From CAYQVO01 sp964421085 (GTDB taxonomy: Bacteria; Bdellovibrionota_C; UBA2361; CAYQVO01): 64,000 nucleotides of DNA. The translations under genes were made by a program, and so were the position numbers. Positions within the stretch are counted from its first letter, which is position 1, and the number at the start of each line of letters is the position of its first letter. The DNA lies in NCBI GenBank assembly GCA_964421085.1, contig CAYQVO010000001.1, positions 1-64,000 of the forward strand, read 5' to 3'. The notes beneath the pieces were generated by a model, which was given only the letters and a program-made list of their open reading frames with translations, was not told where the DNA came from and did not search any database. Of this stretch, positions 1 through 8,874 are shown piece after piece.

Positions 1-236
1 TGTCCTGTCACGCCGACAGCGGCGGCCTGGTTTCTCAAGCCCACCGGGAGTTCCAGAATACAGCGGTCAACAACCGAGAGGATTCTTGATGCATCCTGCT
101 CGCTTCTTCCGGGAGCGGCGGGAATGTCGGCATTGGCAGGGCAGGACGATACGGCAACAACACTGCGGGATTGAGGCTCCACAAGCACAGCCGCGACCTT
201 CGTCGTCCCTATGTCAATGCCGAGCAGAATCGTCAC
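1..236 (-). CDS. FGGY-type carbohydrate kinase, N-terminal part (cut by window edge)
   Basis: Read leftward from a GTG at 236, the frame begins VTILLGIDIGTTKVAAVLVE, the first phosphate-binding loop (GIDIGTTK) of FGGY/ROK-type sugar kinases with their ASKHA fold. It stays open to the window edge, giving about 78 residues. The family phosphorylates sugars with ATP; sedoheptulokinases and xylulokinases start this way, but the part visible does not identify the substrate. The gene is divergent from the sugar operon that starts at about 351. A kinase making sedoheptulose 7-phosphate would suit the HddA/HddC-like genes nearby, which is inference only. The GTG has no strong ribosome-binding site. 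Confidence 0.6.
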   Translation of the reverse strand, partial: MTILLGIDIGTTKVAAVLVEPQSRSVVAVSSCPANADIPAAPGRSEQDASRILSVVDRCILELPVGLRNQAAAVGVTG

Positions 237-350
237 AACTGATTAAAACGGGAAAAAAGGCTCTGAGTCAACCGATTCTGAATCTGGCGCAACTTTCTCC
301 GGTTTTTGCCGAATACATTGCACAAACCTTTTGCAGGGAGGTGCTGCTTT

Positions 351-686
351 ATGAATCCATCAATTCCATTCAGGCGAGGCGACTTTATAGAGGTAACTTC
401 CGATATAAATGCCATACCCGCCGGAGTCTACAGGCTCGTGGCGTATGACTCCGTATCGTTCCTTTTTTCGATAGGGAGTCGTGTGCTTATCGAGATCGGC
501 AGCGAAGCGGCTTCATGCTTCCATAAACTGGTGCGAAGCGAAGGGGAGAGACGGTTTACGCGTTTCGAGGAGTTCGAAAACAGATACTTTGAGCTTCTAC
601 GATGCCACAGCAGGCCTTCTTCCCACATCAGGACAGGATGCTGTTTTGTGGGTGGCGAACCGGTCGGCAGCCAGGTTCTTCATTAA
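351..686 (+). CDS. small hypothetical protein
   Basis: The reading frame encodes 111 aa from an ATG at 351 with a strong Shine-Dalgarno (GGGAGGTG at about 337-343). An upstream in-frame ATG at 306 lacks one. I see no membrane segment and no motif. The first half (RRGDFIEVTSDINAIPAGVYRLVA) has the look of a small beta-rich fold with hydrophobic/polar alternation. It lies about 100 bp upstream of the epimerase and may be the first gene of the sugar operon. Family not recognised. Confidence 0.5.
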   Translation: MNPSIPFRRGDFIEVTSDINAIPAGVYRLVAYDSVSFLFSIGSRVLIEIGSEAASCFHKLVRSEGERRFTRFEEFENRYFELLRCHSRPSSHIRTGCCFVGGEPVGSQVLH

Positions 687-789
687 CCCGGGCAAGAGGC
701 GCTTCGCCTCGTGGAGAGGGATGAAAGCACGGCTGGCACTTCCGGCGCTTCTTTTGCTATGCTTCTCGCACAATCAAGGGAGAAGCAGC

Positions 790-1728
790 ATGTCAACTCG
801 AGTACTCGTGACCGGCGGCGCCGGTTATATTGGTTCTGTTCTGTGCGAACACCTTCTTGATGCCGGATACGAGGTTACAGTACTGGACAACCTTCTGTTC
901 GCACAGCAGAGCCTTTTTCATCTGTGCAGCAATCCAAAGCTCAACTTCGTCTTTGGAGACGCGCGCGACGAAAAAGTCGTGAAAAAATGCGTCGAAAAAG
1001 CGGATGTAATCATCCCGCTTGCGGCAATTGTCGGTGTGCCCGCCTGCGACCGCGACCCGTGGATGGCAAAGACTGTCAACCTCGAAGCAGTGCAGCTTCT
1101 CAACAAACTGCGAAGCCCGGAACAGCTCATAATTTATCCAAATACCAACAGCGGATACGGCACAAAGTCAGGCGACGTTCACTGCACCGAGGATTCCCCG
1201 CTCGAGCCAATCTCTCTCTATGGAGTAACCAAGGTCGAGTCTGAAAAGCTTCTTCTCGACAGCAAAAATGCCATAACCCTGCGTCTTGCGACCGTATTCG
1301 GAATTTCGCCCCGGATGCGGCTCGATTTGCTCGTGAACACCTTCGTGTACGCAGCGTTTACGGATCGATACCTGGTGATATTCGAAAAGGACTTCAAACG
1401 CAACTTCGTGCATGTGCGGGATGTGGCTGACTGCTTTGTTTACTGCATAAAGAATTCTTCAAAAATGATCGGCCGTCCCTTCAACCTTGGACTTGACTCT
1501 GCAAACCTGTCCAAGGAGGAACTTGCGCTGAAGATTAAAGAAGTGATTCCCGAGTTCTACATTCACTTCAGTGAAATAGGCACAGATCCGGATAAACGCA
1601 ACTACATCGTTTCGAATCAGCGCCTGAGGGAAGCCGGGTTTGAGGCAAAGAGGTCTCTGGAAGAGGGGATTCAAGAGCTCATAAAAGGATATGCGCTTCT
1701 GAAGCGCATGCCGTACAGGAACGTGTAA
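790..1728 (+). CDS. NAD-dependent sugar epimerase/dehydratase (extended SDR)
   Basis: The protein is 312 aa. The Rossmann motif TGGAGYIGS (residues about 8-16) and the catalytic Y-x3-K (SLYGVTK) mark an extended short-chain dehydrogenase acting on nucleotide sugars in the cytoplasm. Start chosen at ATG 790, preceded by AAGGGAG; the frame stays open upstream to 481 but that extension is unlike the family. The stop overlaps the next start (TAATG), so translation with the nucleotidyltransferase is probably coupled. It probably modifies the nucleotide-activated sugar made by the rest of the operon. The exact substrate and reaction cannot be told from sequence. Confidence 0.85.
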   Translation: MSTRVLVTGGAGYIGSVLCEHLLDAGYEVTVLDNLLFAQQSLFHLCSNPKLNFVFGDARDEKVVKKCVEKADVIIPLAAIVGVPACDRDPWMAKTVNLEAVQLLNKLRSPEQLIIYPNTNSGYGTKSGDVHCTEDSPLEPISLYGVTKVESEKLLLDSKNAITLRLATVFGISPRMRLDLLVNTFVYAAFTDRYLVIFEKDFKRNFVHVRDVADCFVYCIKNSSKMIGRPFNLGLDSANLSKEELALKIKEVIPEFYIHFSEIGTDPDKRNYIVSNQRLREAGFEAKRSLEEGIQELIKGYALLKRMPYRNV

Positions 1729-2429
1729 TGCTTTCCCGCGTCTGTGGTGTGATACTCGCCGGGGGACTCGGCACAAGGCTGAAGTCCGTCGTTTCCGATC
1801 GGCCAAAGGTGCTTGCTCCTGTTGCCGGCAGACCTTTCCTTTCATATCTCCTCGATCAGATCGCTGATGCGGGAATTAAAAGGGTGATTCTCTGTACAGG
1901 ATATCTGGCGGGTATGATCGAAGCGGAGTTCGGAAAATCTTATCGGTCAATTGGAATCTCGTATTCGATTGAAGAGTCGCCGCTTGGTACTGCCGGCGCC
2001 CTGAGGAACTGTCTTGGAGAGATTTCATCCGATGACGCCCTCATTCTGAATGGAGATTCCTACTGCGATGCTGATATCGCCGGTTTCTGCCGCTGGTGCT
2101 TTGATAAAGGCGTCAAGGCGGGCATTCTGCTCAACGGAATAAACGATACTCGCCGGGTTAATGTGGATGATGCCGGGCGGATCACCGGTTTTGTTGAAAA
2201 GGGAAGAGGTGGGCCGGGTCTCATAAATGCAGGTATTTACCTCATTGACAAGGGGCTGATTTCGGATATTCCGCCTGCCCGGACCGTTTCACTCGAAACC
2301 GATTGTTTCCCGAACTGGTCCGCAGCAGGTGTGCTGTTCGGGTTTGCCGCAGCGGTAAAACGCTTTATTGATATCGGAACTCCAGAATCTTACCAAGAGG
2401 CGCAGAAGCTCTTCAGTACAGGTCATTGA
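1728..2429 (+). CDS. HddC-like sugar-1-phosphate nucleotidyltransferase
   Basis: The protein is 233 aa. It has the nucleotidyltransferase signature LAGGLGTRL near the N-terminus, a lysine in DRPKVLAPVAGRPF, and the metal-binding NGDSY segment in the middle. Family members transfer NMP from an NTP to a sugar 1-phosphate. The length and the presence of an HddA-like kinase in the same operon favour D-glycero-D-manno-heptose 1-phosphate guanylyltransferase, but other sugar phosphates are possible. It starts within the stop codon of the upstream epimerase. Confidence 0.8.
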   Translation: MLSRVCGVILAGGLGTRLKSVVSDRPKVLAPVAGRPFLSYLLDQIADAGIKRVILCTGYLAGMIEAEFGKSYRSIGISYSIEESPLGTAGALRNCLGEISSDDALILNGDSYCDADIAGFCRWCFDKGVKAGILLNGINDTRRVNVDDAGRITGFVEKGRGGPGLINAGIYLIDKGLISDIPPARTVSLETDCFPNWSAAGVLFGFAAAVKRFIDIGTPESYQEAQKLFSTGH

Positions 2430-2505
2430 TTCGAATCAACAAAGCCGGAGGAAACATCCAAATTAACAGGATTCTCTGCGATTTTTTCAGGAATGGACTG
2501 ACTCT

Positions 2506-3204
2506 ATGGCCGGATTTCAGGCGGTGCTCTTCGACTTCGACGGAGTCTTGAGCAGGACGCACGAAGACAACTATGCGGCGTGGATACACGCTTTTTCCAG
2601 CTGCTGCCTCGCGCCCCCGGACGAAGAGGAATATGCGCTTATGGAAGGGCTGCGCTCGTCGGAAATGGTGCCTCACTTTCTGAAGAAATACGGGGCGGAC
2701 GAGGGGCTTGTTTCCGTCATCATCGACCGCAAGAAGGAGCATTACGCGAAAAACGCGAAGCTTTCCCTGTACCCCGGTGCTGCTGAACTGGTGGGTGTCC
2801 TTCATGCAGCCAGTATCAAGATTGCGGTTGTATCGGGTGGAAGTGCAGCCAGGCTTCGGAGCCCTGAGTGCCTGGAACTGCTCGGCGCGTTTGACGTAAT
2901 CATAACCGGCGACGACTGCCATGAGACGAAGCCTTCCCCCCGGCCATATCTACATGCGGCTGAAACCCTTGATGTGCGGCCGGACGAATGTCTGGTAATA
3001 GAAAACGCGCCTCTTGGCATCGAGTCTGCCAGACGCGCGGGCATGCGCTGTGTCGCAATTACGACGACACTTGGAATATCCCATCTCGCAGGGGCGGACG
3101 TGGTGCTGGAAAGCATGCACGCCCTGCTGTCGCGTCTCGTTGTCGAAAAGAATGGGTCGGGAAGCGTCCTTCTGCTGAAGGACAATGTGGCCGGCAGGAG
3201 CTGA
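2506..3204 (+). CDS. HAD-superfamily hydrolase (beta-phosphoglucomutase/phosphatase type)
   Basis: The protein is 232 aa. Motif I is FDFDGVLS near the N-terminus, with an alpha-helical C1 cap after it. Motif II is VVSGGS, the motif III lysine is in ETKPSPRPYL, and motif IV is VIENAPLGIESARRAGM. This is a cytoplasmic phosphatase or phosphomutase of the beta-PGM branch. In a heptose pathway it could remove the C7 phosphate, but classical GmhB belongs to another HAD branch, so the role is inferred from position only. A GGAGG about 50 bp upstream is too far away to be its RBS. Confidence 0.75.
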   Translation: MAGFQAVLFDFDGVLSRTHEDNYAAWIHAFSSCCLAPPDEEEYALMEGLRSSEMVPHFLKKYGADEGLVSVIIDRKKEHYAKNAKLSLYPGAAELVGVLHAASIKIAVVSGGSAARLRSPECLELLGAFDVIITGDDCHETKPSPRPYLHAAETLDVRPDECLVIENAPLGIESARRAGMRCVAITTTLGISHLAGADVVLESMHALLSRLVVEKNGSGSVLLLKDNVAGRS

Positions 3205-3209
3205 ATGAA

Positions 3210-4160
3210 ATGGATCATGGAAACGAACTCCATCGCGTGATGCGAAGGTACTTTTCCGGAAAGGCTCACGCGCCTCTGCTGTCGATGTTCATCCCGGCGC
3301 GAAACGACGGATTCATGGATAACTTCAACTACAGGCTCGAAACCACAATTGAATACATTGCGAAGAATTTCGCGGTACTCGGCCGTCTGCAGGATGTCGA
3401 GCTTATCATCATTGACTGGGGCTCAGAAGTTCCGCTCCACAATGTGCTCAATCTTGGTCCGGAAGCTCAGGCTATAGTGCGTTACATCATAGTTCCTCCT
3501 GAGATTGCGGTTCCCGCACAGAAGGATTCGCCGTTCCCGATAGTTCTGGCGCAGAATGTCGCGCTCCGGCGGGCAAAGGGAACATATCTCATGCAGACTG
3601 ACTCCGATATCATGTTCGTGCCGCCGTTTCTCGAAACCATCATGAGGATAATAGATTCAGGCGATACTGAGTGCGGCCGGGCCGACCAGTTGTTTTTCAG
3701 CTCCCAGCGCAAGCACATTCCGTGGGACTTCCTCTCGAAGTCCCCCTCGATTTCTGAAATCGAAAACCTGATAGTGTCCGGCCACGACGACTGGGTGTGG
3801 GACACAGGCCTCGAGTTCGGATATTGCGCAACGGGAATGATGATGATGCACCGCGATATCTGGTTCGATGTGCGGGGATATGACGAACGGCTTCTTTACT
3901 GGGGCTGGATGGAGATCGATCTGGGAATGAGAATTACGAAGAAGTACGAGTGGTGCGATGTGACAAGGAACTTCGGTATAATTCTCTTTCACATGGAGCA
4001 TATAAAGGGCACTCCCACTGACCCTCGTCCGACGGAGCGCAGGACAAATCCGATGGATCGTCCTGTCGCAATCAAGGCCAACGATGAGAACTGGGGGATG
4101 GCGGATGCAGTTTTACCGGAGTTTACATATACGGCGCCCGCTCTGATGCTGCTGCGGTGA
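3210..4160 (+). CDS. glycosyltransferase, GT-A/family 2-like
   Basis: The protein is 316 aa. An N-terminal LSMFIPARNDGFMDNF strand and a DxD-type metal site in LMQTDSDIMFVPP are typical of GT-A glycosyltransferases. A later YWGWMEIDLGMRI segment resembles the Glyco_transf_7C-type ED motif region. Start chosen at ATG 3210 because AGGAG lies 10 bp upstream; the frame is open from 2988 over the end of the HAD gene but that part is not family-like. It probably transfers the sugar made by this operon onto a glycan or lipid acceptor. Confidence 0.75.
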   Translation: MDHGNELHRVMRRYFSGKAHAPLLSMFIPARNDGFMDNFNYRLETTIEYIAKNFAVLGRLQDVELIIIDWGSEVPLHNVLNLGPEAQAIVRYIIVPPEIAVPAQKDSPFPIVLAQNVALRRAKGTYLMQTDSDIMFVPPFLETIMRIIDSGDTECGRADQLFFSSQRKHIPWDFLSKSPSISEIENLIVSGHDDWVWDTGLEFGYCATGMMMMHRDIWFDVRGYDERLLYWGWMEIDLGMRITKKYEWCDVTRNFGIILFHMEHIKGTPTDPRPTERRTNPMDRPVAIKANDENWGMADAVLPEFTYTAPALMLLR

Positions 4161-4195
4161 TTTCTGTTTGAGAGGGTAGAAAAGGAAGGTTTTTT

Positions 4196-5185
4196 ATGGC
4201 ACCCATTACAATGACTCGAACTCCGGTGAGGGTAAGTTTTTTCGGCGGCGGAACCGACTATCCGGAGTTCTTCCTCAAGAATGGCGGGGGAGCTGTACTT
4301 GGTTCTTCAATCGACAAATATTCCTACATCACGGCAAGCAATTTCCTGAGCAAGCTTTTCAGCCATAAAATCAGGATCTCGTACCGGACAGTCGAGGACG
4401 TGTCTGATGTGGAGAGTATCGAACATCCGGTATATCGGGAGGCTTTGAAGTTCTGCGACATTGAAAAGGATGTCGAGCTGCATAATGTCGCCGATATGCC
4501 CGGATTCAGCGGTCTCGGCTCGAGCTCCACATTCACAGTGGGTCTCCTGCAGGCGCTTCGGAGCTTCACAGGGCAGGTCGTTTCGGGAATTCAGCTTGCG
4601 TATGAAGCGATTCATATAGAGAGGAATATACTCAAGGAAAATGTCGGGCTTCAGGATCAGACCTTTGCCGCAGTCGGAGGCTTCAATATCATCGAGTTTT
4701 TCAGAGAGGACGATATCCGCGTCTGGCGTGTCCCCATCTCTCCAGGCCGCATTAGAGAGCTTCAGTCTCATCTCATGCTGATCTTTACAAGATCCACCCG
4801 GCGCGCCTCGGACATAGCCGCAAATCAGCTCAAGAACGTGGATAAGAATCAGCAGATGCTGCGGCGCATCCGGAAGATGGTCGACGAGGGGCTGCAGATT
4901 CTTGCGAATCAGGGTTCGCTTACGCCCTTCGGAGAGCTTCTTCACGAAGGATGGCAGATAAAAAGGAGCCTTGCCACCAACGTGAGCAACAGCGATATTG
5001 ATGCCATGTACCAGCTGGCGCTGGAAAATGGCGCCGTGGGCGGGAAGCTGCTCGGCGCGGGAGGCGGCGGATTTCTGCTTCTCTTTGCGCCTCCTGAGAA
5101 GCACACCCGTCTCTGTTCGGTGTTCTCGAAAAGCCAGGAGGTGCATTTTTCATTGAATGCTCCGGGCGCAGAAGTCATACTTTGA
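4196..5185 (+). CDS. GHMP-family sugar kinase, HddA-like (heptose 7-phosphate kinase)
   Basis: The protein is 329 aa. Motif 1 is RTPVRVSFFGGGTDYP (residues 8-23), the ATP loop is GLGSSSTFTVG (106-116), and motif 3 is GGKLLGAGGGGFLL near residues 281-294. The N-terminal R-x-S-FFGGGTDYP form is characteristic of D-glycero-D-manno-heptose 7-phosphate kinase (HddA) and its relatives. The reaction is phosphorylation at the anomeric carbon, feeding the HddC-like enzyme at 1728. Cytoplasmic. The substrate is assigned by family resemblance and operon logic. Confidence 0.8.
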   Translation: MAPITMTRTPVRVSFFGGGTDYPEFFLKNGGGAVLGSSIDKYSYITASNFLSKLFSHKIRISYRTVEDVSDVESIEHPVYREALKFCDIEKDVELHNVADMPGFSGLGSSSTFTVGLLQALRSFTGQVVSGIQLAYEAIHIERNILKENVGLQDQTFAAVGGFNIIEFFREDDIRVWRVPISPGRIRELQSHLMLIFTRSTRRASDIAANQLKNVDKNQQMLRRIRKMVDEGLQILANQGSLTPFGELLHEGWQIKRSLATNVSNSDIDAMYQLALENGAVGGKLLGAGGGGFLLLFAPPEKHTRLCSVFSKSQEVHFSLNAPGAEVIL

Positions 5186-5198
5186 CGGATCTTGAATT

Positions 5199-6398
5199 AT
5201 GAAATGCCGCATCTGTGATTCCGAAGACCTGGTTCCGGTTCTCGATCTCGGGCTTCAGCCCTGGGGGAACCACTTCCTGACGAAGGATAAAGTCGGCAAA
5301 GAGCCTGAGTATCCTCTCTTCGTCGAGTACTGCAGGAAGTGCTCATGCGCACAGCTCAATTATACTGTTCCAAAAGAGGTGATGTTCTCAGACCACACAT
5401 ACCTCTCGGGCACCACCAGGACTTTGAGACAGCACTTTGCGGAGACTGCCCGGTTTGTCGACACTGCATATTGCGCCGGCAAACCCTCAAAGAGCGTTCT
5501 CGATATCGGTTCAAACGATGGAACCCAGCTCGAAGAATACATTAAGCTCGGATATGAAGCGCTTGGCGTTGAATCGTGCGGGAGTATCGCAAAGCAGGCT
5601 CAATCAAAGGGCGTCCCGACAGTCTCGGAGTTTTTCAACGAGGAGTGCGCAAAGAAGCTGGACCGCACTTTCGACATTATCAACGCGTCGGGAGTCTTTT
5701 TTCACCTCGAAGAGCTGCATTCCGCGGCAAGGGGGGTTCGCCGATGCCTGAAACAGCAGGGAGTGTTCATCGTTCAGTTTCTTTACATGAAAAGCATTAT
5801 TGAAAATCTCGCTTTTGATCAGATTTATCACGAGCACCTGCTTTACTATACGCTCAAGACCATCGAAACCCTTCTCAAGCGTCACAAGCTCGAGCCTTTC
5901 GACGCCTGCGTCTCTCCGATTCACGGCGGTTCAGTAATTCTCTCTGTCGGACACCCGGGAATTTACGACAAGACCGGCCGTTACATGGACCTTTATCATA
6001 AGGAGCAGGAAAGCAGGGTAAATGAACTTGAAACTTATCGGTCATTTTCGGAGCGGGTCACGAAGATGCGGACAGACACGATTGCATACCTCGACTCGAA
6101 AAAAGCAGAAGGAAAGGTGATATTCGGCTTCGGCGCTCCCGTGAAGGGGAATACTTTTCTGAATTACTGCGGCATCGGAACGCAGTATCTCGACTGTCTG
6201 GTCGAGAAAAATCCTCTTCGCAAAGGACTGTATTCTCCTGGAATGCATATACCGATTGTTCTCGAAAACGAGATCGAGAAACAGCCGGATGTCTATCTTG
6301 TTCTCGCGTGGAATTTCAAGGAAGAGATTCTGAAAAACAATCAGGCCCTGATAGATGAGGGGGTCGAGTTTTATTTTCCCGTAAACCCGGGGCAGTGA
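5199..6398 (+). CDS. sugar C-methyltransferase (TylC3/NovU family)
   Basis: The protein is 399 aa. An N-terminal zinc-binding module (MKCRICDS, then CRKCSC at about residues 47-52) precedes a SAM-binding domain with VLDIGSNDGTQLEEY, a YHEHLLYYT catalytic segment, and a C-terminal domain with VIFGFGAPVKGNTFLNYCG. This is the full architecture of Methyltransf_13 plus Methyltransf_14 sugar C-methyltransferases, which usually methylate C3 of a keto nucleotide sugar. It indicates that the final sugar is branched. The start is 13 bp after the kinase stop. Confidence 0.85.
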   Translation: MKCRICDSEDLVPVLDLGLQPWGNHFLTKDKVGKEPEYPLFVEYCRKCSCAQLNYTVPKEVMFSDHTYLSGTTRTLRQHFAETARFVDTAYCAGKPSKSVLDIGSNDGTQLEEYIKLGYEALGVESCGSIAKQAQSKGVPTVSEFFNEECAKKLDRTFDIINASGVFFHLEELHSAARGVRRCLKQQGVFIVQFLYMKSIIENLAFDQIYHEHLLYYTLKTIETLLKRHKLEPFDACVSPIHGGSVILSVGHPGIYDKTGRYMDLYHKEQESRVNELETYRSFSERVTKMRTDTIAYLDSKKAEGKVIFGFGAPVKGNTFLNYCGIGTQYLDCLVEKNPLRKGLYSPGMHIPIVLENEIEKQPDVYLVLAWNFKEEILKNNQALIDEGVEFYFPVNPGQ

Positions 6399-6405
6399 GG
6401 GCTTT

Positions 6406-7314
6406 ATGAGGATTCTTGTCACAGGCGGCACGGGGTTCCTCGGGAAATACCTGTGCGACGCTCTGAAAAAGGCGGGAAACGATGTCACTGCCTTTGGTTC
6501 GAAAGAGTGCGATCTCAGGAGAGCAGGTTCTCTTGATTCCTTCACCGGCGATTCTCTGGACCGGATTTATCATCTTGCGGCATGGACTCAGGCCGGAGAC
6601 TTCTGTCTTTATCATCCGGGCGAGCAGTGGGTCGTAAATCAGCAGATTAACACCAATGTGCTCGAGTGGTGGCAGCGAAAGCAGCCGCAGGCAAAGCTCA
6701 TAGCCATGGGCAGCAGCTGCTGTTACGAGCCGGGGAAGCCGCACAGAGAGGAAAATATCCTTGCGGGAGCGCCTACGGAAAGCCTTTTTACCTACGCATA
6801 CACAAAGCGGATGCTTTACGTCGGCCTTGCCGCTCTGCAGAAACAGTTCGGGATGAAGTATCTCTTTGCAGTGCCCTCCACTCTTTATGGGCCGGGTTAT
6901 CACACCGACGGAAGGCAGATGCATTTCATATTCGATCTCATGAGAAAGATTGCCGCCGGAAAAAGCCGCGGCGAGCCTGTCGTTCTCTGGGGCGACGGGA
7001 CGCAGGCGAGAGAGCTCATGTATGTCGAAGACTTTGTCAATGCCCTGGTGCAGCTCTCGGATTCGGTGGATAACGAAGTCGTCAATATCGGAAGCGGTGT
7101 CGAGTATTCCATCAGATGGTACGCGGAAGAACTGAGCAGGATGGTCGGATACGACCAGGCAAAGATCGAGTACGATACAGGCCGTTACGTGGGCGCAAAA
7201 TCGAAGTTTCTGGATGTGACGAAGATGAAGAGTCTCATTCCGGATTTTGAAATGACTGACATTCACACTGGCCTCAAAAATACCCTCGACTGGTTCATGA
7301 AGGCCTTTGGGTAA
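6406..7314 (+). CDS. NAD-dependent epimerase/dehydratase, GDP-fucose-synthase-like
   Basis: The protein is 302 aa. The Rossmann motif TGGTGFLGK (residues 6-14) and YAYTK (Y-x3-K) mark an extended SDR. The spacing and MGSSCCYEPG, VPSTLYGPGYH and GDGTQARELMYVEDF segments resemble GDP-L-fucose synthase/GMER-type epimerase-reductases. That enzyme type epimerises and reduces a 4-keto-GDP-sugar, which fits an HddC-like GDP-sugar operon. It begins 7 bp after the methyltransferase stop. Confidence 0.85.
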   Translation: MRILVTGGTGFLGKYLCDALKKAGNDVTAFGSKECDLRRAGSLDSFTGDSLDRIYHLAAWTQAGDFCLYHPGEQWVVNQQINTNVLEWWQRKQPQAKLIAMGSSCCYEPGKPHREENILAGAPTESLFTYAYTKRMLYVGLAALQKQFGMKYLFAVPSTLYGPGYHTDGRQMHFIFDLMRKIAAGKSRGEPVVLWGDGTQARELMYVEDFVNALVQLSDSVDNEVVNIGSGVEYSIRWYAEELSRMVGYDQAKIEYDTGRYVGAKSKFLDVTKMKSLIPDFEMTDIHTGLKNTLDWFMKAFG

Positions 7315-7319
7315 GTGCT

Positions 7320-8519
7320 ATGAGCGGAAAATTCGATATTGCGGTTATCGGAGCCGGTATAACCGGACTTTCCATCGCGTTGAGGCTCCTTGAAAGAAAC
7401 CCGGCTGCCCGCGTCATCATTGTCGACAAGGAGGATGATGTCGCGGCCCACGCTTCCGGCCGGAACAGCGGCGTCCTTCATGCCGGCTTTTACTATTCCG
7501 CCGACAGTCTGAAGGCAAAGCTGTGCGTGGCGGGAAACAAAATGATGAGGGACTACTGCCGTTCCCGAAGCCTTCCGATAAACGAAGCAGGAAAGCTGGT
7601 CGTTCCCACTCGCGAGGAAGACCTGCCAAGGCTCGATGAACTGGAGCGCCGCGGGAAGGTGAACGGCGCAGGCGTCGAATTTGTAAGCGAGGATGAAGCG
7701 CGAAAAATTCAGCCCGGTATAAACTGCATCGGAAAAGCGCTGTTTTCACCTGATACAGCCACTGTCGACCCGGTTGTTGTCTGCCGGACTATGCGCGACG
7801 AGATCGCGAAAATGGGCGGAGTTTTTTCTTTCCGGACGACTGTGACAAAGGCTGCGGAAGGCAGGATATTTACGACAAACGGAGATTTCGAAGCAAAGCG
7901 GATAATAAACTGCGCGGGGCTTTATGCTGACGCGATAGCGCGGCAGTACGGCCTTGCGTCCGATTATACGATGCTTCCTTTCAAGGGGCTTTATCTCAAA
8001 TACGCAAAGAATAAGACGGATATTCGGACCAATATTTACCCTGTCCCTGATCCGGATTTTCCTTTCCTCGGAGTTCATTTCACCACCACTGTCGATCGCA
8101 CGATAAAAATCGGGCCGACAGCCATTCCGGCCTTCTGGCGGGAGAACTACACCTGGTCGTCAGGATTCCGGTTCTCCGAGTGTGCGGAGGTTCTGGGCTG
8201 GGAAGGCGTGCTCTTTCTTCTCAATTCGTTTCACTTCCGGGATCTTGCGTTCGAGGAGATGAAGAAATACAGCCGGAGATATTTCATCGGCCTTGCAAAG
8301 AAGCTCGCCCCGGTCATCGACGAAAAGGGATTCGGCGAATTTACAGAGCCCGGGATCCGCGCGCAGCTGCTGAGGAAATCGACCCGCGAGCTTGTGCAGG
8401 ACTTTGTGATTGAATCGAGCGAGACGAGCATCCATCTCCTTAATGCCGTCTCGCCCGCCTTTACCTGCGCATTTGCCTTCGCGGATTTTGTGATTGAGAA
8501 GTATCAGCTGAACCGGTGA
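7320..8519 (+). CDS. FAD-dependent oxidoreductase, LhgO-like
   Basis: The protein is 399 aa. The FAD dinucleotide fold is AVIGAGITGLSIALRLLE near the N-terminus. A following ASGRNSGVLHAGFYYSADSLKA segment (positions about 45-67) is the hallmark of L-2-hydroxyglutarate dehydrogenase/oxidase-like DAO-family proteins. Family members oxidise 2-hydroxy acids. It is the last gene of the sugar operon, 5 bp after the epimerase. A role in oxidising a sugar acid is possible but the substrate is unknown. Confidence 0.8.
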   Translation: MSGKFDIAVIGAGITGLSIALRLLERNPAARVIIVDKEDDVAAHASGRNSGVLHAGFYYSADSLKAKLCVAGNKMMRDYCRSRSLPINEAGKLVVPTREEDLPRLDELERRGKVNGAGVEFVSEDEARKIQPGINCIGKALFSPDTATVDPVVVCRTMRDEIAKMGGVFSFRTTVTKAAEGRIFTTNGDFEAKRIINCAGLYADAIARQYGLASDYTMLPFKGLYLKYAKNKTDIRTNIYPVPDPDFPFLGVHFTTTVDRTIKIGPTAIPAFWRENYTWSSGFRFSECAEVLGWEGVLFLLNSFHFRDLAFEEMKKYSRRYFIGLAKKLAPVIDEKGFGEFTEPGIRAQLLRKSTRELVQDFVIESSETSIHLLNAVSPAFTCAFAFADFVIEKYQLNR

Positions 8520-8574
8520 ATTTCGTTATAATAGTCCTTGAGCGCCGGTTTCCAAAAAAGTAATAATGTAAAGT

Positions 8575-8874
8575 ATGAAAAATACAAATCTTACCGAACT
8601 CAGGGAAAAGCTGGCCGAGTATATCCGCTATGTGGCGGGAGGAGGCACCGTCATGATCTGGAAGCACGATAAAGCCGTTGCAAAAATCATCTCTGCATAT
8701 TCGGAAAAGCCGTCAAAAGAAGATTCGGAATTTCAGGAGCAGATTGCGAGAGGTTTAATACGCCCTCCTGAGGAATATAGCCGGACGGATGTGACAGGGG
8801 CCCTCGACAAGGCGCCGAAAGTCCGAAAGAACCCGTCGGACATTATTTTTGAAGAGCGGGAGAAAGGGCTGTGA
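8575..8874 (+). CDS. antitoxin of a Phd/YefM-like type II toxin-antitoxin pair
   Basis: The protein is 99 aa. The N-terminal half (TNLTELREKLAEYIRYVAGG, then TVMIWKHDKAVAKIIS) has the Phd/YefM pattern of a helix followed by beta strands ending in a 'xVAxI' strand. The acidic C-terminal tail would wrap the toxin. It overlaps the PIN gene by 4 nt, the usual antitoxin-first order. A TATAAT lies at 8527-8532, about 40 bp upstream, without an obvious -35. Such pairs are normally autorepressed by the complex. Confidence 0.75.
   Translation: MKNTNLTELREKLAEYIRYVAGGGTVMIWKHDKAVAKIISAYSEKPSKEDSEFQEQIARGLIRPPEEYSRTDVTGALDKAPKVRKNPSDIIFEEREKGL

Noticed and set aside
86..448. Forward open frame at the left edge
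   Set aside because: The reverse strand holds the FGGY kinase start and the downstream part overlaps the better-supported 351-686 gene.
4307..5146. Long reverse-strand open frame over the GHMP kinase
   Set aside because: It is a shadow of a well-supported gene, with no RBS and no family-like sequence.
6316..7266. Long reverse-strand open frame over the epimerase
   Set aside because: Shadow of the GDP-fucose-synthase-like gene; composition is not protein-like.
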